Assembly (NCBI GenBank): GCA_902806405.1
Contig: CADCWL010000058.1
Span: 1 to 37,496, forward strand
DNA length: 37,496 nt
Direction of reading: 5' to 3'
Source of the DNA: an uncultured Thermomicrobiales bacterium
Lineage (GTDB): Bacteria; Chloroflexota; Chloroflexia; Thermomicrobiales; UBA6265
In this document: positions 25,574 to 33,748 of the stretch, in pieces
How positions within the stretch are numbered: position 1 is the first letter of the stretch
Layout: the number at the start of each line of letters is the position of its first letter
The notes under the pieces: model-generated
Databases searched by the model: none
Seen by the model: only the letters and a program-made list of their open reading frames with translations
Told to the model about the DNA's origin: nothing
Translations under genes and position numbers: made by a program

Positions 25574-27262
25574 CTACATCCCGAGGGCGAGCCCTTCCGC
25601 CCGCGGGTCCGAACCACCCGCGAGGACGCCGGTCCCCGGGTCGCGGGCGATCAACTGGGCGGAGCCGCCCCCGTCCCAGGCCCCCTGCCGGCGGAGGCGG
25701 TGGCCGCGCCGCTCCAACTCGGCCAGGACGGCCGGATCGGCACGGTTCTCGACGCGGAGCTCGTACGGGTTCGGCAGGGTCAAGGGATCGGTCGCCGGCC
25801 AGATCGTCCAGCGGGGGGCCTCGACGGTCGCCTGGACGTCGAGGCCGCCGTCGATCAGGGCGGAGAGATTCTGGGCGTTCCACTGCGGCTGCCCGTCGCC
25901 ACCGGGCGTACCGCCGACCAGGAGCGGGGTGCCGTCGCCGGCGGCGACGAGGTAGCAGTGGAGGGTGTGCATCGTCTTCTTTCCCGGGGCGTAGACGTTC
26001 GGGTGGCCGTCCTCCAGGGTGAAACCGCGGCCGGCGCGGTTGTTCAGGAGGACGCCGGTGTCGCCGGCAACCACGCCGCTTCCGAAGCCGCTGGAGAGGG
26101 AGACGATCAGGGAGACCATGCTCCCTGCGCCGTCGGCGACGGCGATGTAGGTGGTGTCCCCACCCGCCAACGGCATCGCGGGAACGTCCGACGCCGACCG
26201 CTCGCGGTCGATCGCGGCGAAGCGGCGCGCCGCCCGATCCGCACCGAGGAGGGCGGCGAGGGGGGTGTCGACGAACGCCGGATCGCCCGCGTAGGCGAGC
26301 CGGTCGGCGACGGCGGCCTTGAACGCCTCCGCCATCAGGTGGACCCCGTCGGCGGAAAGCGCGGCGAGCGAGGCCGGATCGGCCCGCTCCGCGATCTTGA
26401 GCGTCTCGAGCAGGATCAGGCCGTGGCTCGGCAAATCGGTCGTGTGGACGACGACGTCGCGGTAGGACGCGGCGAGGGCGGGCGCCACGTCCGTTGCGTG
26501 GTCCGCCATATCGTCGGCGGCGAGGGCGCCGCCGAGCGCGGCCACGGCGCGGCCGATCCGGGTCGCGATCTGGCCCCGATAAAAGGCATCGGCACCCCCG
26601 GCGGCGATCTCGCCCAGGGTGCGCGCGAGGTCCGACTGGCGGAGCAGCTCGCCGGTCCGCGGGGCGCTCCCGTTGGGCAGAAAGACCGCGGCCGAGGCCG
26701 GCGTCTGGGCCAGCAGATCGACGCTCTCGGCGATCGCGACGGCTCCCTTAGGGCCGAGCGGGAAGCCGTTGGCGGCGTGGCCGATCGCCGCCTCGGCAAC
26801 CTGCGCGAAGGAGCGCGTCCCGTAGCGTCCGAGGAGCGCGAAGCAGGCGTCGACCATCCCCGGCACGGCGACCGAGAGCGGTCCCTGATACGGCATCCGG
26901 TTTGCTGCCGCGTCGCCCCGCTCCCGCATCAGGTCGATCGAGGCGCCGCGCGGCGAGATCCCGCTGCCGTGGACGGCAACAGTCTCCACCGGTCCGTTGC
27001 CGGGCGGGTGGACGACGGCGAAGAGGTCGCCGCCGATGGCGCACATCTCCGGCATCACCACCGCCGCGGTGAGGGCGGCGGCGACGGCGGCGTCGACGGC
27101 ATTGCCGCCGCGGGCAAGTTCGCCGACGCCGGCCGCGGTGATCAGCGGGTGGGCGGCGGCGACCATCCCGTTGCGGGCGAAGACGGGAGCGGAGCGACGG
27201 CGGGGCCAGGGTGGGGTGGGCGATCCGGTGCCGGACGGAAAGCCGAGGGATCGGTCGCTCAT
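25574..27262 (-). CDS. ggt: Gamma-glutamyltransferase (first of two)
   Basis: A 562-residue Ntn-hydrolase of the gamma-glutamyltranspeptidase family, which hydrolyses or transfers gamma-glutamyl groups. The precursor cleaves itself before a nucleophilic threonine; here this is Thr370 in GDTTYIAVAD, with Tyr in place of the usual His two residues on. 'GGNAVDAAVAAALTAAVVMPEMCAIGGDLF' (N-terminal), 'GVLLNNRAGRGF' and 'GGTPGGDGQPQWNAQ' also match. No convincing signal peptide is seen, so it may be cytosolic. AGGAGG upstream supports ATG 27262. It is the last gene of the tct block, 80 bases after tctA. Some homologues are cephalosporin acylases, which the sequence cannot rule out. Confidence 0.88.
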   Translation of the reverse strand: MSDRSLGFPSGTGSPTPPWPRRRSAPVFARNGMVAAAHPLITAAGVGELARGGNAVDAAVAAALTAAVVMPEMCAIGGDLFAVVHPPGNGPVETVAVHGSGISPRGASIDLMRERGDAAANRMPYQGPLSVAVPGMVDACFALLGRYGTRSFAQVAEAAIGHAANGFPLGPKGAVAIAESVDLLAQTPASAAVFLPNGSAPRTGELLRQSDLARTLGEIAAGGADAFYRGQIATRIGRAVAALGGALAADDMADHATDVAPALAASYRDVVVHTTDLPSHGLILLETLKIAERADPASLAALSADGVHLMAEAFKAAVADRLAYAGDPAFVDTPLAALLGADRAARRFAAIDRERSASDVPAMPLAGGDTTYIAVADGAGSMVSLIVSLSSGFGSGVVAGDTGVLLNNRAGRGFTLEDGHPNVYAPGKKTMHTLHCYLVAAGDGTPLLVGGTPGGDGQPQWNAQNLSALIDGGLDVQATVEAPRWTIWPATDPLTLPNPYELRVENRADPAVLAELERRGHRLRRQGAWDGGGSAQLIARDPGTGVLAGGSDPRAEGLALGM

Positions 27263-27342
27263 CGGGGCGAGCCTCCTACGGTTCGGACGCCAGAGGTCGG
27301 GTGCTGCCGGTAGAGCGGCGGCGGCGGGGGCCGGTGGCAGGG

Positions 27343-28860
27343 TTAGGGCCGAACCCGAGGACGCCCGCGGGGACGACGGCGGGAGGCGAGAAGGCGGACG
27401 GCCATCGGGGCGACGAGGCCAAGCGCGGCCAGGGCGAGGATGGTCGCCGAGATGGGGCGCGTGACGAAGGTCGTGTAGTCGCCCTGGGCGATCTGAAGCG
27501 CCCGTCGGAAGTGCTGCTCGGCGACCGGGCCGAGGATGACGCCGACGACGGCCGGGGCCACCGGCACGTCGAAGCGGCGCATCACGAAGCCGAGCACGCC
27601 CAGGCCGTAGAGGACGACGAGGTCGACGACCGAGTTGTTCAGGCCGTAGGTGCCGAGGCCGGCGAAGACGAGGATGCCGGCGTAGAGGAGCGGGCGGGGG
27701 ATCGCCAGCAGCCGGACCCAGACGCCGGCCAGCGGCAGGTTCAGCACCAGGAGCATGGCATTGCCGATGTAGAGGCTGGCGATCAGGCCCCAGACGAGAT
27801 CGGCGTCGCGGGCGAAGAGGGTCGGGCCGGGGTCGAGCCCGTAGCGCTGGAAGGCGGCGAGGAGGACGGCGGCGGTCGCGGACGTCGGCAGACCGAGGGT
27901 GAGGAGCGGCGCCAGGACGCCGGCGGCGGCGGCGTTGTTGGCCGCCTCCGGGCCGGCGACGCCCTCGATCGCGCCCTTGCCGAACTCCTCCGGATGGCGG
28001 GAAAGGCGCCGCTCGAGGGTATAGGAGAGGAAGGTTGGGATCTCGGCGCCACCGGCCGGCAGGCTGCCGATCGGGAAGCCGAGCGCGGTGCCGCGCAGCC
28101 ACGGCTTCCAGGAACGGCTCCATTCCTGCCGCGTCATCCCCACGCCGCCCTGGACGGGGATGATCGAGGCATCGTCGTGGCGCATCCGGGAGGCGACCCA
28201 GAAGGTCTCGCCGACGGCAAAGAGGCCGACGGCGACGGTGACGACATCGATCCCGTTCCCCAACTCCGGGATGCCGAAGGTGAAGCGGCTCTGGCCGGAG
28301 AGGGTGTCGATCCCGATCAGGCCGAGCGCGAGGCCGAGGAGCAGGCTCAAGAGGCCACGAGAAAGGGCGCGGCCGAGCAGGGCCGTGATCGTCGTAAAGG
28401 CGAGGACGACAAGGGCAAAGTACTCGGCGGGGCCGAAGCGGAGGCCCACCTCGACCATCACCGGGGCGAGGAAGGTGAGACCGACGGTGCCGATCGTGCC
28501 GGCAACGAAGGAGCCGACGGCGGCGGTGGCGAGGGCCGCGGCGCCGCGACCCCGCTTCGCCATCAGGTTCCCTTCGAGCGCCGTCACGATCGAGGCGGAC
28601 TCGCCGGGGGTGTTGAGCAGGATGGAGGTGGTCGAGCCGCCGTACATGCCGCCGTAGTAGATGCCGGCGAACATGATGAAGGCGCTGATCGGCTCCAGGC
28701 TGTAGGTCACCGGGAGGAGGAGCGCCACCGTCAGGGCGGGCCCGATCCCGGGCAGGACGCCGACGGCCGTGCCGAGCAGCACCCCGATCAGCGCCCAGCC
28801 GAGGTTCTGGGGGGTGAGCGCGACCTGGAACCCGTTCAGGAGATCCCCGAGGGCGCCCAC
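27343..28860 (-). CDS. tctA: Tripartite tricarboxylate transporter large permease (TctA family)
   Basis: A 505-residue polytopic membrane protein with about 11-12 helices. The two repeated TctA signatures are '[20 protein letters not shown]' (about 33-52) and '[20 protein letters not shown]' (about 67-87). The second half has '[24 protein letters not shown]' and '[17 protein letters not shown]'. TctA is the main channel of the TTT solute transporter, driven by an ion gradient together with TctB and a periplasmic TctC. The GTG start at 28860 directly follows the tctB stop (TAGGTG). The substrate is not necessarily citrate; related transporters carry many dicarboxylates and amino-acid-like acids. 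Confidence 0.94.
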   Translation of the reverse strand: MGALGDLLNGFQVALTPQNLGWALIGVLLGTAVGVLPGIGPALTVALLLPVTYSLEPISAFIMFAGIYYGGMYGGSTTSILLNTPGESASIVTALEGNLMAKRGRGAAALATAAVGSFVAGTIGTVGLTFLAPVMVEVGLRFGPAEYFALVVLAFTTITALLGRALSRGLLSLLLGLALGLIGIDTLSGQSRFTFGIPELGNGIDVVTVAVGLFAVGETFWVASRMRHDDASIIPVQGGVGMTRQEWSRSWKPWLRGTALGFPIGSLPAGGAEIPTFLSYTLERRLSRHPEEFGKGAIEGVAGPEAANNAAAAGVLAPLLTLGLPTSATAAVLLAAFQRYGLDPGPTLFARDADLVWGLIASLYIGNAMLLVLNLPLAGVWVRLLAIPRPLLYAGILVFAGLGTYGLNNSVVDLVVLYGLGVLGFVMRRFDVPVAPAVVGVILGPVAEQHFRRALQIAQGDYTTFVTRPISATILALAALGLVAPMAVRLLASRRRPRGRPRVRP

Positions 28861-29376
28861 CTAGAGGATCCCGTCGAGGAGGCCCGGCGGCAGGTCGAGG
28901 TCGAGCCCGCGGGTGAAACCGACGAAGAGCAGGAGCGCGAGGACGACGCCGACCGCGGCGTCGCGGGCGATCCGGCGGCTCCCCATGGCGAACGCGGCGC
29001 CGACGTAGAGGAGGGCGCTGGCGACAACGAAGCCGGCCGGCTCGATGAGGAGGGCGTACACGATCAGCGGCACGGCGAGGAGACCGACGGTGCGCCAGTC
29101 GGTCGGGAGCGTCGGGTCGGCGTCTTCCGATTCGGCGCTCGGTCCACCACTCCGCCCGATCAGCGCCTCGACGGCGAGCCAGGCGCCGACGAGCAGCAGC
29201 CCCGCGCCGACGATGTAGGGAATGACGCGGGGTCCGACGAGGGAGTAGGCCGGGGTCAGCCGGATGCGCGTCGCCTGCCAGACCACGGCCGCGCCAAAGA
29301 GGACCACGGCGGCGGCGAGGATCAACTCCGGGACGTTGGCGCGGCGGGAGTGGGAAGGTATGGCATCCGGCTGCAT
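28861..29376 (-). CDS. tctB: Tripartite tricarboxylate transporter small permease (TctB family)
   Basis: A 171-residue membrane protein with four helices (about 17-35, 50-70, 97-115, and the 'ASALLYVGAAF' ... 'AVGVVLALLLFVGF' region), the layout of TctB. The motif 'PRVIPYIVGAGLLLVG' and the C-terminal 'FTRGLDLDLPPG' fit the family. It pairs with TctA, whose gene begins right after the TctB stop. GGAGG lies upstream of ATG 29376. A strong hairpin separates it from tctC. Confidence 0.88.
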   Translation of the reverse strand: MQPDAIPSHSRRANVPELILAAAVVLFGAAVVWQATRIRLTPAYSLVGPRVIPYIVGAGLLLVGAWLAVEALIGRSGGPSAESEDADPTLPTDWRTVGLLAVPLIVYALLIEPAGFVVASALLYVGAAFAMGSRRIARDAAVGVVLALLLFVGFTRGLDLDLPPGLLDGIL

Positions 29377-29394
29377 GTGCCCTCACCCCTCCGG

Positions 29395-29422
29395 CCCCCT
29401 CTCCCTCTGGAGGGAGAGGGGG
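29395..29422 (-). terminator. Hairpin between tctC and tctB
   Basis: Arms 29395-29407 and 29410-29422 are exact 13-base reverse complements with a two-base centre; the stem is made only of CT/AG-rich sequence. It stands between the end of tctC and the ribosome site of tctB. It may partly terminate transcription or protect the tctC message, so that the binding protein is made in excess over the permeases. Confidence 0.6.
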
Positions 29423-29580
29423 AGCGCATGAACCACGGATCGGTCGTTGGAAGCGGCTACTCGACGCGCTGGGCGCCGGTTGCCCACGCGGTGTCGCGGC
29501 GCAGTGGGGGAACAGGCTTGTCTCGCCCCGGCCATGACGACGCTGCCGCTGCCGAGGCAAAACGGGCGCCCGGGCGCCCG

Positions 29581-30672
29581 TTAGGCGACCAGGCCGAGCT
29601 CGGTCAGGATGGCGGTGATGCGCTCACGCTCGGAGGTGAGGAAGGCGCCGTACTCGTCCCCGGGGAGGTAGTAGTCCTGCCAGCCGTACTGGGCGAGGGT
29701 CTCCTGCCAGGCGTCGGAGGCGCGGAGCTGCTCGACGACCGCGATCATGCACTGGCGCGCCTCGGGGGAGACCTCCGGCGGGGCGACGAGACCGCGCCAG
29801 TTGGCGAGCTCGACGTCGACCCCCTGCTCGCGCAGCGTCGGCGCGATCCCGGCGGACGCCGAGGCAGCGGGGCTGGCGGCCGACGAGGCACCGGCCGCCG
29901 GGGTGGCGTTCGCATCGCCGCTGCCGGAGACGGCGAGCGCCCGCAGCTCACCGGAGGCGATCTGCTCCTGCCACTCGCCGACGCCGGAGACGCCGGCCGA
30001 GACCTGGCCGCCGAGGATCGCGGCGAGGGCCTCGCCGCCGCCGGAGAAGGGCACGTAGTTGACCTGGGTCGGATCGACCCCGACGGCCTGCGCCATCAGG
30101 CCGACCAGGACGTGGTCGGTGCCGCCGGCCGATCCGCCGCCCCAGGAGATGGCGGTCGGGTCGGCCTTGAAGGCGTCGACCAGGTCGCCGAGGGTCTCGA
30201 ACTCGGAGTCGGCGGGGACGACGACGACCTCGAACTCGGTGGTGAGACGGGCGATCGGGGTGACGTCGTCGAGGGTCACCTCGGAAGCGTTGGTCGCGAT
30301 CGCGCCGACCATCACCAGGCCCATCATCATCAGCTGGTGCTCGTTCCCGCGCTCGTCGTTGGCGAGCTGGGCGATCCCGATGGTGCCGCCGGCGCCCTCG
30401 ACGTTGTAGACCTCGACGCCCTGCTCGACGACGCCCTCCTCAAGGACGCGCTGTATCTCGCGGGCGGTGGTGTCCCAGCCGCCGCCGGGGGCGGCCGGGG
30501 CCATGATCTCGAGCGTCTCCGTCGGGTAGCCTTCGATCGGGCAGGTGACGCCCTGGACCGCGGCCGGCCGGGCGAGGGGGGCGGCGCTCGGGGCGGCGAC
30601 GGCGGTGGCCGCCAGGGCCGGGCCGAGCAGGAACACCGCGAGCAGTGCCGTGAGGCGTCGTAGAGATCGCAT
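29581..30672 (-). CDS. tctC: TctC/Bug-family solute-binding protein
   Basis: A 363-residue exported binding protein of the TctC/Bug family, which traps the solute for TctAB. The signal peptide has RRLT then a long hydrophobic core (about 8-28). 'LEIMAPAAPGGGWDTTARE' matches the family's beta1-helix stretch, 'NVEGAGGTIGIAQLAN' the ligand-site loop, and 'PADSEFETLGDLVDAFKADP', 'SWGGGSAGGTDHVLVG' and 'VGEWQEQIASGELRALAVSG' the rest. An Ala/Ser-rich insert of about 25 residues follows 'SGSGDANAT' and is unusual. AAGGAG five to six bases upstream supports ATG 30672. It lies between ggt2 and tctB. Confidence 0.93.
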   Translation of the reverse strand: MRSLRRLTALLAVFLLGPALAATAVAAPSAAPLARPAAVQGVTCPIEGYPTETLEIMAPAAPGGGWDTTAREIQRVLEEGVVEQGVEVYNVEGAGGTIGIAQLANDERGNEHQLMMMGLVMVGAIATNASEVTLDDVTPIARLTTEFEVVVVPADSEFETLGDLVDAFKADPTAISWGGGSAGGTDHVLVGLMAQAVGVDPTQVNYVPFSGGGEALAAILGGQVSAGVSGVGEWQEQIASGELRALAVSGSGDANATPAAGASSAASPAASASAGIAPTLREQGVDVELANWRGLVAPPEVSPEARQCMIAVVEQLRASDAWQETLAQYGWQDYYLPGDEYGAFLTSERERITAILTELGLVA

Positions 30673-30709
30673 CGTCGCTCCTTCTCGCCGCTGGCGGCGC
30701 GGCAGCCGA

Positions 30710-30728
30710 GCCGATTCTGCGAATCGGC
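30710..30728 (-). promoter_or_regulatory. 8-bp dyad in the tctC leader
   Basis: GCCGATTC-TGC-GAATCGGC is a perfect 8-base dyad with a three-base centre, 38 bases upstream of the tctC start and therefore between ggt2 and tctC. Its size and symmetry fit a repressor or Lrp-like operator. As RNA it would be a compact hairpin. Which of these it is cannot be seen from the sequence. Confidence 0.4.
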
Positions 30729-30820
30729 ACCGTTCCGTCGTCCGGAATGGATCTTGGCATCGTACCCGAACCCGGCAGCGGGCGTACCAACGCGCAGGGG
30801 CCCGGGCGCTGCGGCCGGCG

Positions 30821-32557
30821 TTACGCCGGGTCCGCCGCGAGGGCGGTCGCCGGGGCGTAGAAGGGGTCGGCACCGCCGCGGAGAACGGCGTCCTCCCCGA
30901 GCGCGATGCCGACCGGGGAGGCGAAGTCGCCGGTGAAGAGGCGCTCGTCGCGGACCGCCACGCGGTGGCCGCGGGCAACGAGGGCGTCGCGGGTGGGCGT
31001 CGGAAGGCGAACGCTCGCCAGGAGGTCGGGGGTCGACGCGTCGATCCGGGGGGCGGCGATCGCGGACCCGATCGGGAGACCGTGGTCGACCAGGTTCATC
31101 ACGAGCTGCGCCTGGCAGTTCATGATCCGGCGACCGCCGCTGGCGCCGAGGGAGGCGACGGCGCGCCCATCGCGCGTCAGGATCGCGGGCGCCATGTTGC
31201 TCAAGGGGCGCTTGCCGCCGGCCACCGAGTTCGGGCGGCCCGGCTCCGGATCGAACCACATCATGCCGTTGTTGAGCAGGATGCCGGTACCGGGCACCAC
31301 AACCCGGCTCCCCCAGAGACTGAGCAGCGTCTGGGTCAGGGAGACGGCCATCCCGTCGCGGTCGATCACGCCGAGGTGGGTGGTGCTGCCGCCGACCGCC
31401 TGGTGCGGGTCCATCGCGAAGTCGGGCATCGAGGCGGCGAGGCCGTGGGCGACGCCGAGGCGCTCGGGCGGGCCGGCGGCGACGGGTCCGAGACGGTCCG
31501 CCGGGAACGTCGCCGCCCGCTCCTCGGCGTAGACGGGATCGGTCAGGAGCGCAAGCGGAACGTCGACGGCGACGGGGTCGGCGAGGTAGGCGAAGCGATC
31601 GGCGAACGCCTGGCGGTAGGCCTGGGCGGCTCGGTGGAGCGCGTCGGGCGTGTTGTGGCCGAGCGCGCCGACGCCGAGCGCCGCCAGGAGATGGAGCGAC
31701 TCGACCAGGGTCGTGCCGCCGCCGCCGCCGCCCACCGTGACGACGCCGTGACCGCCGTACGTCGCCTCCAGCGCGGGAACGACCGCGGCCTCGTAGCGCG
31801 CGAAGTCCGACTCGGCGAAGGGGGCGCCATGCTCCGCAAGGTGGGCCACGGCGGCACGGGCCAGTGGCCCCTCGTAGAACGCGCGGGGGCCATCGACGGC
31901 GATCCGCTCCAGCGTCCGGGCGAGATCGGGTTGGCGCAGGATCGCCGGTCGGGCCTGCTCGACCGAGACCGGCGGGTTGCCGAGCGGGTCGAGAAAGACG
32001 GCGGCGGTGGCCGGGAAGCGGCGGAGGGTGGCGAGGTCGTTGGCGACCTTGAGGGTGGTGTGCCAGGTGACCGGGACGCCTTCCGCCGCGTGCTCGATCG
32101 CCGGCGCCATCGCGTCCGCCAGGCCGATCGTGCCGAACCGCTCGAGGGCGAGCGCCAGGCCGGCGACGGTCCCGGGCACGGCGACCGCGCGATGGCCGAC
32201 GATGTTGGCCCCGCCGACCGTCGCCGGCCAGCCAAAGAGCGCGGCGTCGGCCCCGCCCCCGAGCAACGGAAACATGCCGGGTGTCGCCCCGCCGGGGGCC
32301 ACCATCGGGAACTCGACCACGACGCCCGGCTCGCCCGGCCGCTGGACGACCATGAAACCGCCGCCGCCGATCCCGTTCATCCAGGGCTCGACGACCCCGG
32401 CGGCGAAGGCGGTCGCGACCGCGGCGTCGACCGCGTTCCCTCCCCGCCGCAGGACCGCCACCCCCGCCTCCGCCGCAAGCGCCGTCTTCGCGGCGACCAT
32501 CCCGCCGCGTCCGATTGCCTCCGTCCGTTCGACGGCCCACTGCGTCCGCTCGGCCAC
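30821..32557 (-). CDS. ggt: Gamma-glutamyltransferase (second of two)
   Basis: A 578-residue gamma-glutamyltranspeptidase family precursor. The predicted self-cleavage nucleophile is Thr392 in GGSTTHLGVIDRDG, the canonical TTH form. 'GVAVLRRGGNAVDAAVATAF', 'EPWMNGIGGGGFMVV', 'FAYLADP', 'GTGILLNNGMMWFDPEPG' and 'LGASGGRRIMNCQAQ' match the family. No signal peptide is evident. I chose GTG 32557, which has a GGAAGGGGG site upstream, over ATG 32602, which has none. It differs clearly from the ggt near 26 kb, so the pair is not a recent duplication. It heads the minus-strand block ggt-tctC-tctB-tctA-ggt, and a divergent Lrp gene starts 435 bases away. Confidence 0.9.
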   Translation of the reverse strand: MAERTQWAVERTEAIGRGGMVAAKTALAAEAGVAVLRRGGNAVDAAVATAFAAGVVEPWMNGIGGGGFMVVQRPGEPGVVVEFPMVAPGGATPGMFPLLGGGADAALFGWPATVGGANIVGHRAVAVPGTVAGLALALERFGTIGLADAMAPAIEHAAEGVPVTWHTTLKVANDLATLRRFPATAAVFLDPLGNPPVSVEQARPAILRQPDLARTLERIAVDGPRAFYEGPLARAAVAHLAEHGAPFAESDFARYEAAVVPALEATYGGHGVVTVGGGGGGTTLVESLHLLAALGVGALGHNTPDALHRAAQAYRQAFADRFAYLADPVAVDVPLALLTDPVYAEERAATFPADRLGPVAAGPPERLGVAHGLAASMPDFAMDPHQAVGGSTTHLGVIDRDGMAVSLTQTLLSLWGSRVVVPGTGILLNNGMMWFDPEPGRPNSVAGGKRPLSNMAPAILTRDGRAVASLGASGGRRIMNCQAQLVMNLVDHGLPIGSAIAAPRIDASTPDLLASVRLPTPTRDALVARGHRVAVRDERLFTGDFASPVGIALGEDAVLRGGADPFYAPATALAADPA

Positions 32558-32992
32558 CGCGCCCCCCTTCCCCCTCGCCCACCGGAACCCGGCTCCGATC
32601 ATACGCCGCGGACGTCGGTAGGCAAGATCCGGTTTCGGAGACGCCGCCCGCCGTGACCGCTTCTCCGGCGCGTCCGGTTCCCGCCCCCCAGCCAGGCCGC
32701 GGCCCGGCTGGGGGCACAAGGGGGCGATCGGGTCCGGCCCTTCCCTGCCATGGCCCCGGGATCTCGGCAGGGCGCGAGTACCCGCAAATCCCGTTCGCCA
32801 GCCCCTCGTCCAGCACCCCGGGCAGGGAGAAGATGAGACCCAGTCGCTGGCATCTCGGGACGGCTGGCCGGGGCGGTCTGGTACCCTTCGACGCGTTGGG
32901 TAGCGCGCGCGGAGACTCCGGGTCGGCCCGGAGCGGTGGGGGCGCGGCGGGACATCGGCTCGAGCGCGAGCGACAGAAACGGACCCGCTGCC
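32558..32992. other. Divergent intergenic region, ggt2 / lrp-like gene
   Basis: This 435-base gap separates the tct block (minus) from the Lrp-like regulator (plus). It holds one good minus-strand promoter (see 32598-32625). On the plus side 'TGGTACCCT' near 32880 resembles an extended -10 box for the regulator, but the -35 is not visible. Open frames here are Pro/Arg-rich shadows. This is where Lrp binding sites would be expected. Confidence 0.4.
32598..32625 (-). promoter_or_regulatory. Candidate sigma-70-type promoter for ggt2-tct block
   Basis: On the minus strand TTGCCT (32620-32625) and TATGAT (32598-32603) are separated by 16 bases. Transcription would start near 32591, giving a leader of about 34 bases before GTG 32557. 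TATGAT is the best -10 box in this gap and stands out against the GC-rich background. Confidence 0.5.
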
Positions 32993-33565
32993 ATGTCCCG
33001 AGTCGTCACCGACACCGACCGCGCGATCATCCGCCTGCTCCAGCAGAACGCCCGGATGTCGTACGCCGAGCTGAGCCGCGCGACCGGCATCCCGGAGTCG
33101 ACGGTTCGGCGCCGGATGGACCGCCTCCACCGGCGCGGCGTGATCGAGTTCGCGATGCTGGCCGACCCGATGCGGCTCGGCTACGACCTGCGGGCCATGA
33201 TCGGGCTCAAGGTCGAGCTGAAGCAGCTGGAGGAGATCGCCGAGACGCTGCGGGCGATGCCGGAGGTGACCTTCGCCGCCTTCCTGACCGGCAACTTCGA
33301 CGTCGCGATCCAGGTCGTGGTCCGCTCCCAGGAGGGATTGGTCGAGTTCCTGACTCGACGCCTGGCACCGATCCCCGGCGTCCGCTCCTCCGAAACCTTC
33401 GTGATGCCCTACGTGATCAAGCCGACGACCGCCTGGATGCTGCCCGAGGCCGCTCCCGAGGAGCCGGAGGCGAACGACCCGGGCGACGACGGCGAGGCGG
33501 CCGAGCCGGAGCCGCCCTCCCCGCCCCGGCGGCGGGGCCGTCCGCGCACGTCGCCGACGCCATAG
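32993..33565 (+). CDS. Lrp/AsnC-family regulator with AT-hook-like tail
   Basis: A 190-residue transcription factor. The N-terminal winged helix has 'DRAIIRLLQQNARMSYAELS' and 'TGIPESTVRRRMDRL' (about 9-45). The RAM/AsnC ligand domain covers about 65-145 ('GLKVELKQLEEIAETL', 'TGNFDVAIQVVV'). Lrp-type proteins sense amino acids and often control a neighbouring transport or catabolic gene. Beyond the usual end it carries an acidic, Pro-rich linker and a basic end PPRRRGRPRTSP, which contains the RGRPR core of an AT-hook. The start at ATG 32993 begins exactly at the domain; no strong ribosome site is visible. It is divergent from the ggt2-tct block. Confidence 0.85.
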   Translation: MSRVVTDTDRAIIRLLQQNARMSYAELSRATGIPESTVRRRMDRLHRRGVIEFAMLADPMRLGYDLRAMIGLKVELKQLEEIAETLRAMPEVTFAAFLTGNFDVAIQVVVRSQEGLVEFLTRRLAPIPGVRSSETFVMPYVIKPTTAWMLPEAAPEEPEANDPGDDGEAAEPEPPSPPRRRGRPRTSPTP

Positions 33566-33629
33566 CGACGGCCAGGCCGCTACCCGGACGGTCCGCGAGG
33601 AGAACGGCCGCGACCCGTGGACGCAATCC

Positions 33630-33659
33630 TTGACACCCGTTTTCAGGCCGTGCTAGCAT
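33630..33659 (+). promoter_or_regulatory. Promoter of tRNA-Asp
   Basis: A perfect TTGACA -35 box (33630-33635), an 18-base spacer and TAGCAT (33654-33659) as -10. Transcription would begin near 33666, six bases before the mature tRNA at 33672. This is the clearest housekeeping promoter in the window. Confidence 0.75.
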
Positions 33660-33671
33660 CGCGTCACGCTC

Positions 33672-33748
33672 GGAGGCGTGGTGTAGCGGCCTAACATGCA
33701 GCCCTGTCAAGGCTGAGATCGCGGGTTCGAATCCCGTCGCTTCCGCCA
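33672..33748 (+). tRNA. tRNA-Asp (GTC)
   Basis: A 77-base tRNA with CCA encoded. The acceptor stem is GGAGGCG with CGCTTCC. The anticodon stem is CAGCC/GGCTG around the loop CTGTCAA, giving anticodon GTC for aspartate. The T-arm is GCGGG TTCGAAT CCCGT. The D-stem (GTGT/ATGC) relies on G-U pairs. The 3' 58 bases overlap, antisense, the end of the serine recombinase frame, so this gene is the likely integration target of the adjacent element. The gene itself looks intact. Confidence 0.95.

Noticed and set aside
27263-29560. A long in-frame N-terminal extension of ggt1 running back across tctA and tctB
   Set aside because: It overlaps conserved tctA and tctB in another frame. The ATG at 27262 has AGGAGG and begins just before the ggt family homology.
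27211-30663. A plus-strand open frame of 1,150 codons opposite tctA-tctC
   Set aside because: The minus strand encodes well-conserved TctA, TctB and TctC. The plus product is charged low-complexity sequence without homology.
33691-33748. C-terminal 'DGIRTRDLSLDRAAC' peptide taken as a conserved protein motif
   Set aside because: It is the antisense translation of tRNA-Asp. Its apparent conservation reflects the tRNA, not protein selection.
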